Source: Otariodibacter oris
Lineage (GTDB): Bacteria; Pseudomonadota; Gammaproteobacteria; Enterobacterales; Pasteurellaceae
DNA: 64,000 bases
Assembly (NCBI RefSeq): GCF_009684715.1
Contig: NZ_CP016604.1
Coordinates: 1,193,262 to 1,257,261 of the forward strand
Direction: 5' to 3'
Position 1 is the stretch's first letter; every line of letters begins with the position of its first letter. The notes beneath the pieces were generated by a model, which was not told the DNA's origin, did not search any database, and worked only from the letters and a program-made list of their open reading frames with translations. The translations under genes and the position numbers were made by a program. Shown one piece after another: positions 60,284 through 64,000 of the stretch.

Positions 60284-61960
60284 ATGAGCAAAGAAAATAT
60301 TTTAACTAATGAACACAATGATGTTCGTGAGAATTTTATTACCCATATTATTGATGAAGATCTCGCATCAGGAAAACACCAGTCTATTCACACTCGTTTC
60401 CCACCAGAACCTAATGGTTACTTGCATATCGGGCACGCAAAATCTATCTGTTTAAATTTTGGCATTGCGGAAGACTATAACGGTTTATGCAACCTTCGTT
60501 TTGATGATACTAACCCCGTAAAAGAAGATGTTGAGTACGTTGATTCAATTAAACAAGATGTTGAATGGCTAGGTTTTAAATGGGAAGGGCAGCCTCGCTA
60601 TGCATCTGACTATTTCGATCAATTACACGGTTATGCAATTGAATTAATCGAGAAAGGCTTAGCTTATGTGGATGAACTTTCTCCTGAGCAAATGCGTGAA
60701 TACCGTGGAACGCTCACTGAACCAGGTAAAAATAGCCCCTACCGTGATCGTTCAGTAGAGGAAAATCTTGCCCTATTTGAAAAAATGAAGAATGGGGAGT
60801 TCGCAGAAGGTACAGCAAGTTTGCGTGCAAAAATTGATATGGCTTCACCATTTATGGTAATGCGTGATCCTGTTATCTACCGTATTAAATTTGCCAGCCA
60901 CCACCAAACTGGCGATAAATGGTGTATTTATCCAATGTATGATTTTACCCATTGTATCTCCGATGCAATCGAGCGCATTACCCATTCATTATGTACACTT
61001 GAATTCCAAGATAACCGTCGTTTATACGATTGGGTATTAGAAAATATTTCGATTGAAAGACCATTACCACATCAGTATGAATTTTCACGTTTAAATTTAG
61101 AAGGTACGCTAACTTCTAAACGTAAACTATTAAAATTAGTTGAAGATAAAATTGTCGATGGTTGGGATGATCCTCGTATGCCAACTATTTCAGGCTTACG
61201 TCGTCGTGGTTATACTCCTGCATCATTGAGAGAGTTCGCCCGCCGTATTGGTGTCACTAAACAAGATAATGTCGTGGAATACAGCGCATTAGAAGCTTGT
61301 ATTCGTGATGACTTAAATACTAATGCACCTCGTGCAATGGCAGTAATCAACCCTGTTAAAGTTGTTATCGAAAACTTTGAAGGGGAAGAAATTTTAAGTG
61401 CACCTAATCACCCAAATCGTGAAGAGCTTGGTCGAAGAGAATTAGCATTTACCCGTGAACTTTACATTGATGAAGCGGATTTTAGAGAAGAAGCGAATAA
61501 ACAATTTAAACGCCTTGTGCTTGGTAAAGAAGTGCGTTTGCGTAATGCTTATGTAATTAAAGCTGAACGTGTAGAAAAAGATGTAAGCGGTAAGATCACC
61601 ACAATCTTTTGTAGTTATGATCCTGAAACATTGGGTAAAAACCCGAGTGATGGACGTAAAGTAAAAGGCGTTATTCATTGGGTTTCTGCAACCAAGAATA
61701 AACCTGCGGAATTCCGAATTTATGATCGTCTATTTACTGTACCTAATCCAGGCGCAGAAGAAGATATCAATAGTGTGATTAATCCAAATTCTTTAACCAT
61801 CAAACAAGGGTTTGTGGAATCAAACTTAGCGAATGCGCAAGTTGGACAAGGCTACCAATTTGAACGTGAAGGTTACTACTGTTTAGATAGTAAAGATGGC
61901 AATGCAGATCACCTTGTATTTAATTTAACTGTAAGTTTAAAAGAAAGCGTTGCGTTCTAA
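60284..61960 (+). CDS. glnS: Glutaminyl-tRNA synthetase
   Basis: A 558-residue class I synthetase with the HIGH motif in [15 protein letters not shown] and the KMSKS counterpart in [12 protein letters not shown], followed by the two anticodon-binding beta barrels. GAGAAAGGT provides the ribosome-binding site. It is a single gene between a divergent hisC and a strong terminator. Confidence 0.97.
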   Translation: MSKENILTNEHNDVRENFITHIIDEDLASGKHQSIHTRFPPEPNGYLHIGHAKSICLNFGIAEDYNGLCNLRFDDTNPVKEDVEYVDSIKQDVEWLGFKWEGQPRYASDYFDQLHGYAIELIEKGLAYVDELSPEQMREYRGTLTEPGKNSPYRDRSVEENLALFEKMKNGEFAEGTASLRAKIDMASPFMVMRDPVIYRIKFASHHQTGDKWCIYPMYDFTHCISDAIERITHSLCTLEFQDNRRLYDWVLENISIERPLPHQYEFSRLNLEGTLTSKRKLLKLVEDKIVDGWDDPRMPTISGLRRRGYTPASLREFARRIGVTKQDNVVEYSALEACIRDDLNTNAPRAMAVINPVKVVIENFEGEEILSAPNHPNREELGRRELAFTRELYIDEADFREEANKQFKRLVLGKEVRLRNAYVIKAERVEKDVSGKITTIFCSYDPETLGKNPSDGRKVKGVIHWVSATKNKPAEFRIYDRLFTVPNPGAEEDINSVINPNSLTIKQGFVESNLANAQVGQGYQFEREGYYCLDSKDGNADHLVFNLTVSLKESVAF

Positions 61961-61979
61961 TTAGCAATCTTACCTATAA

Positions 61980-62011
61980 AAAAAGATCAATAACTCATTA
62001 TTGATCTTTTT
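61980..62011 (+). terminator. Terminator of glnS
   Basis: A perfect 14-bp stem (core AAAGATCAATAA / TTATTGATCTTT) with a 4-base loop and seven T at the end, 20 bases after the glnS stop. The A-run opposite lets it also serve the convergent tatD-family gene. Confidence 0.92.
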
Positions 62012-62027
62012 TTATACCTCTCATTCG

Positions 62028-62783
62028 TTACCTCCCATCAAAATAAAACTCCCGTATATTTTGCATTACCCGCTGAAAAACATTTTCTTGCGAAAGATTT
62101 TTAATCTTAGCTATTTCCGATATCACTGCCATTAACTGTGATTCAATATCAGTTGTTTCAAAACCCTCATGTTGCCAAGGGCCATCGGTTTCAACCATTA
62201 TTCGTTCTAGAGGAAATTTTTGAACGATTTTTCTGGTTTTCTGATTCCATAAAATATCAGGTGTACAACTGACCATATAGGGGGTTTGTAATAATTGCTG
62301 AATCATTTCATCACTTGCTTTATACCAGTGAAAATGGGCTTTTTTAATCTGATATTTTTTAAGTAATGCTAAGGCGATTTCTGTATCGTCATAAACGATA
62401 TGTAATACAATCGGTAAACCATATTTCTGACTTAACTGGATAAATTGCTCAAGTAAATCAATATATTCTTTATAATTAATATCGCTTCGTTCTTGCTTTA
62501 AATAGTGAGGCAATCCTACTTCGCCAATTGCAATAAGGTCCGTTTGGTGAGATTCAATCCAATCAAATAATTGTAATTTTTCTTCTAATGTAGGCAATGT
62601 TTGTTCAGGGTGAAATCCAGCACAAAACTGAATCTTAGGAAATTTCTGCTTAAGATGGGATAAACGTTGAGTACTGGCTAAATCAGTTGCTACTGCAATT
62701 ACACCAGACAAATTAGCATTACTAAAAATAGTTTCAATTTGTTCATCGGTAAACTGATCTAAATGAATATGGCTATCAAACAT
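62028..62783 (-). CDS. TatD-family metal-dependent hydrolase
   Basis: A 251-residue TIM-barrel hydrolase with metal motif FDSHIHLD at the start, GEVGLPHYL, LPIVLHIVYDD and MVETDGPW. It resembles the YjjV branch of the TatD deoxyribonuclease family. The ATG at 62783 follows AGGATTTGAT; the frame to 62819 lies across an uptake-signal-like ACAAGCGGTT at 62799-62808. It is downstream of nanA past a terminator. Confidence 0.88.
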   Translation of the reverse strand: MFDSHIHLDQFTDEQIETIFSNANLSGVIAVATDLASTQRLSHLKQKFPKIQFCAGFHPEQTLPTLEEKLQLFDWIESHQTDLIAIGEVGLPHYLKQERSDINYKEYIDLLEQFIQLSQKYGLPIVLHIVYDDTEIALALLKKYQIKKAHFHWYKASDEMIQQLLQTPYMVSCTPDILWNQKTRKIVQKFPLERIMVETDGPWQHEGFETTDIESQLMAVISEIAKIKNLSQENVFQRVMQNIREFYFDGR

Positions 62784-62848
62784 ATCAAATCCTACTTTAC
62801 AAGCGGTTAGATTGAGCATTTATTTTACCAATTATCAGACAAGAAAAA

Positions 62849-62870
62849 AGGCTGTTATCACTAACAGCCT
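62849..62870 (-). terminator. Terminator of nanA
   Basis: A perfect 9-bp stem AGGCTGTTA / TAACAGCCT with a 4-base loop, followed on the minus strand by TTTTTCTTG. Confidence 0.9.
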
Positions 62871-62891
62871 CTCCATTAACTAAATACAAAA

Positions 62892-63773
62892 TTATGAAAG
62901 ATATTTTGCTTTTAATTCTTTAACAACTTCTTTTTGTTTCGCATTTAATTCTTTTGTCATTGGTTCACGGCAGTAGCCTGCTTCAACGCCTTCGCATTCA
63001 AGTAAACCTTTGATTGTTTGGTATAAACCGTTACCTAAGATACCTTCAATTAAGTCATTTGTTACATTTTGAATTTCAAATGCTTCTTTGATTTTACCTT
63101 GTTGTGCTAATTCAAAAATTTGACGAGCACGGATACCATTTACGTTGAATGTACTACCGATTGCACCATCAATACCTAATACTGATGCAGGTAACATCAT
63201 TTCATCGAAACCAGCATAGATTAAGTGGTTAGGGAATGCTTTACGTAAACGTTCTAATAGGTAGAAATCGCCTGCTGTGAATTTCACACCAATGATTTTT
63301 GGATTTTCGAATAATTCAGCAAATTGAGAAACACCGATGTTTACCCCTGTTAAGAATGGGATTGAGTAAACGATCATTGGGCTACCTGTTTCACGAATAA
63401 TTGTTTCGTAAAAGTTTTTGATTTCAGGGAAACTAAATTTGTAATAGAAAGGAGTTACTGCTGATAAGCTATCATAACCAAGCTCAGTTGCATATTTACC
63501 CAGTTCTACTGCTTCTTTTAAGTTTACGCTACCAACTTGTGCAATTAACGCAACTTGGTCTTTTGCTTCATCTTTTGCAATACGGAAGATTTCTTTTTTC
63601 TCTTCAGTTGAAAGCATGAAGTTTTCACCAGTTGATCCACCAACATATAGACCATCCACTTTCATTTTATCAATATTGTGGCGGATAATTTGACGTAAAC
63701 CTTTTTCATTAATTGTTCCATCTTCATTAAATGAAACTAATAATGCACTAAAGATACCTTTTAAATTTTTCAT
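62892..63773 (-). CDS. nanA: N-acetylneuraminate lyase
   Basis: NanA splits sialic acid into ManNAc and pyruvate, opening host sialic acid as carbon and nitrogen source. The 293-residue protein has the pyruvate-binding VGGSTGENF, Y136 (MIVYSIP) and the Schiff-base lysine K164 (GVKFTAGD), numbered as I recall for the H. influenzae enzyme. The gene of a RpiR-type regulator ends 88 bases upstream in the same direction. The rest of the sialic acid genes must lie beyond the window end. Confidence 0.96.
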   Translation of the reverse strand: MKNLKGIFSALLVSFNEDGTINEKGLRQIIRHNIDKMKVDGLYVGGSTGENFMLSTEEKKEIFRIAKDEAKDQVALIAQVGSVNLKEAVELGKYATELGYDSLSAVTPFYYKFSFPEIKNFYETIIRETGSPMIVYSIPFLTGVNIGVSQFAELFENPKIIGVKFTAGDFYLLERLRKAFPNHLIYAGFDEMMLPASVLGIDGAIGSTFNVNGIRARQIFELAQQGKIKEAFEIQNVTNDLIEGILGNGLYQTIKGLLECEGVEAGYCREPMTKELNAKQKEVVKELKAKYLS

Positions 63774-63803
63774 TGCTTAGTCCTTTTACTAAAGTAAATA
63801 ATA

Positions 63804-63847
63804 TAAGCGGTATAATTTGCAAAGTTTCTCGCAGAACTGACCGCTTA
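63804..63847. repeat. Inverted pair of uptake-signal-like sequences
   Basis: TAAGCGGT (63804-63811, followed by ATAATTTGCAAA) and ACCGCTTA (63840-63847) face each other with a 28-base loop, between the regulator gene and nanA. The pair may form a weak terminator on the minus strand. Confidence 0.5.
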
Positions 63848-63861
63848 AAAGTTTGATAAAA

Positions 63862-64000
63862 TTATTTAATCCGTTGTTCCAAAATAACATTAAGTGTTTT
63901 CTGCTTATTCTTAATCGCTTTATTTGGCTCAGATTTTACTAATAAGGTATAAATTAAGTCCAAAATAAAGAGCTGTGCCATTTTGGTTCCAATGGAGTCG
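63862..64000 (-). CDS. RpiR/MurR-family regulator, C-terminal end only (probable NanR)
   Basis: The last 46 codons of a minus-strand gene cut by the window edge: DSIGTKMAQLFILDLIYTLL, then KSEPNKAIKNKQKTL and a short basic end. This is the C-terminal helix after the SIS sugar-phosphate-binding domain of RpiR-type regulators. Next to nanA it is most likely the sialic-acid-catabolism regulator of Pasteurellaceae, which is of this family rather than the GntR type of E. coli. Too little is visible to be sure. Confidence 0.65.
   Translation of the reverse strand, partial: DSIGTKMAQLFILDLIYTLLVKSEPNKAIKNKQKTLNVILEQRIK

Overview
The window is a gene-dense, AT-rich chromosomal segment of a gammaproteobacterium, almost certainly a member of the Pasteurellaceae. 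Three exact copies of the ten-base uptake signal ACAAGCGGTC (either strand: 12248-12257, 25246-25255, 57035-57044) and many near copies point to the Actinobacillus pleuropneumoniae-type (Apl) uptake clade (Actinobacillus, Mannheimia, Bibersteinia, Glaesserella and relatives) rather than the Haemophilus influenzae type. Species cannot be decided from the sequence alone. There are no phages, insertion sequences, CRISPR arrays, rRNAs or tRNAs; this is mostly conserved core genome. I found no clearly new multi-gene system, and the points of interest are small RNAs, RNA structures and odd versions of known proteins.

Layout. 157-8713 (minus): envelope block uppS-cdsA-rseP-bamA-skp-lpxD-fabZ-lpxA, ending without lpxB. 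8808-13161 (minus): gloB, a two-domain glycosyltransferase, nagK, pgpB, yhbY. 13551-18952 (mostly plus): argG, an orphan MalQ N-domain protein, gcvA (minus) divergent from the small RNA gene gcvB, ilvE, a RidA-family gene and a periplasmic histidine-phosphatase-like protein. 18986-23360 (minus): aspS, nudB, yebC, an ACP/MliC-like lipoprotein, ruvC. 23553-29935 (plus): grpE, a DUF1640-like coiled-coil protein, a YeaL-family protein, hrpA, a DUF1275 protein. 30039-35497 (minus): galT-galK-galM, mepM-dsbC. 35649-38120 (plus): znuC-znuB and a YafJ-type amidotransferase. 38183-43840 (minus): formate dehydrogenase N (fdnG selenoprotein, fdnH, fdnI) and fdhE, with fdhD divergent at 44044. 44860-46462: a pseudouridine synthase, a phosphoglycerate-mutase-like phosphatase and a DUF1294 protein. 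46548-53875 (minus): galU, degS, cmk, rpsA, ihfB, lapA, lapB, pyrF, yciH. 54019-57486 (minus): uspA, alaS and the 58-residue csrA. 57607-61960: hisC-aroA (minus) divergent from glnS. 62028-64000 (minus): the end of a RpiR-type regulator, nanA and a TatD-family hydrolase.

How the genes fit together. Lipid A synthesis (LpxA/LpxD/FabZ), its assembly regulators (LapA/LapB), outer-membrane protein assembly (BamA, Skp) and both proteases of the sigma-E stress cascade (DegS, RseP) are all here. FdnGHI with FdhD and FdhE forms a formate respiration module that needs selenocysteine: UGA is codon 196, with a SECIS-like hairpin after it. GcvA/GcvB and CsrA are global regulators of amino-acid and carbon metabolism. 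The gal and nan genes and nagK feed host sugars (galactose, sialic acid, GlcNAc) into metabolism. Several genes start with GTG or TTG (rseP, uppS, degS, mepM, fdhD). Several start sites were moved inward on ribosome-binding-site evidence, as noted in the entries. Statements about gene order in other species are from memory.
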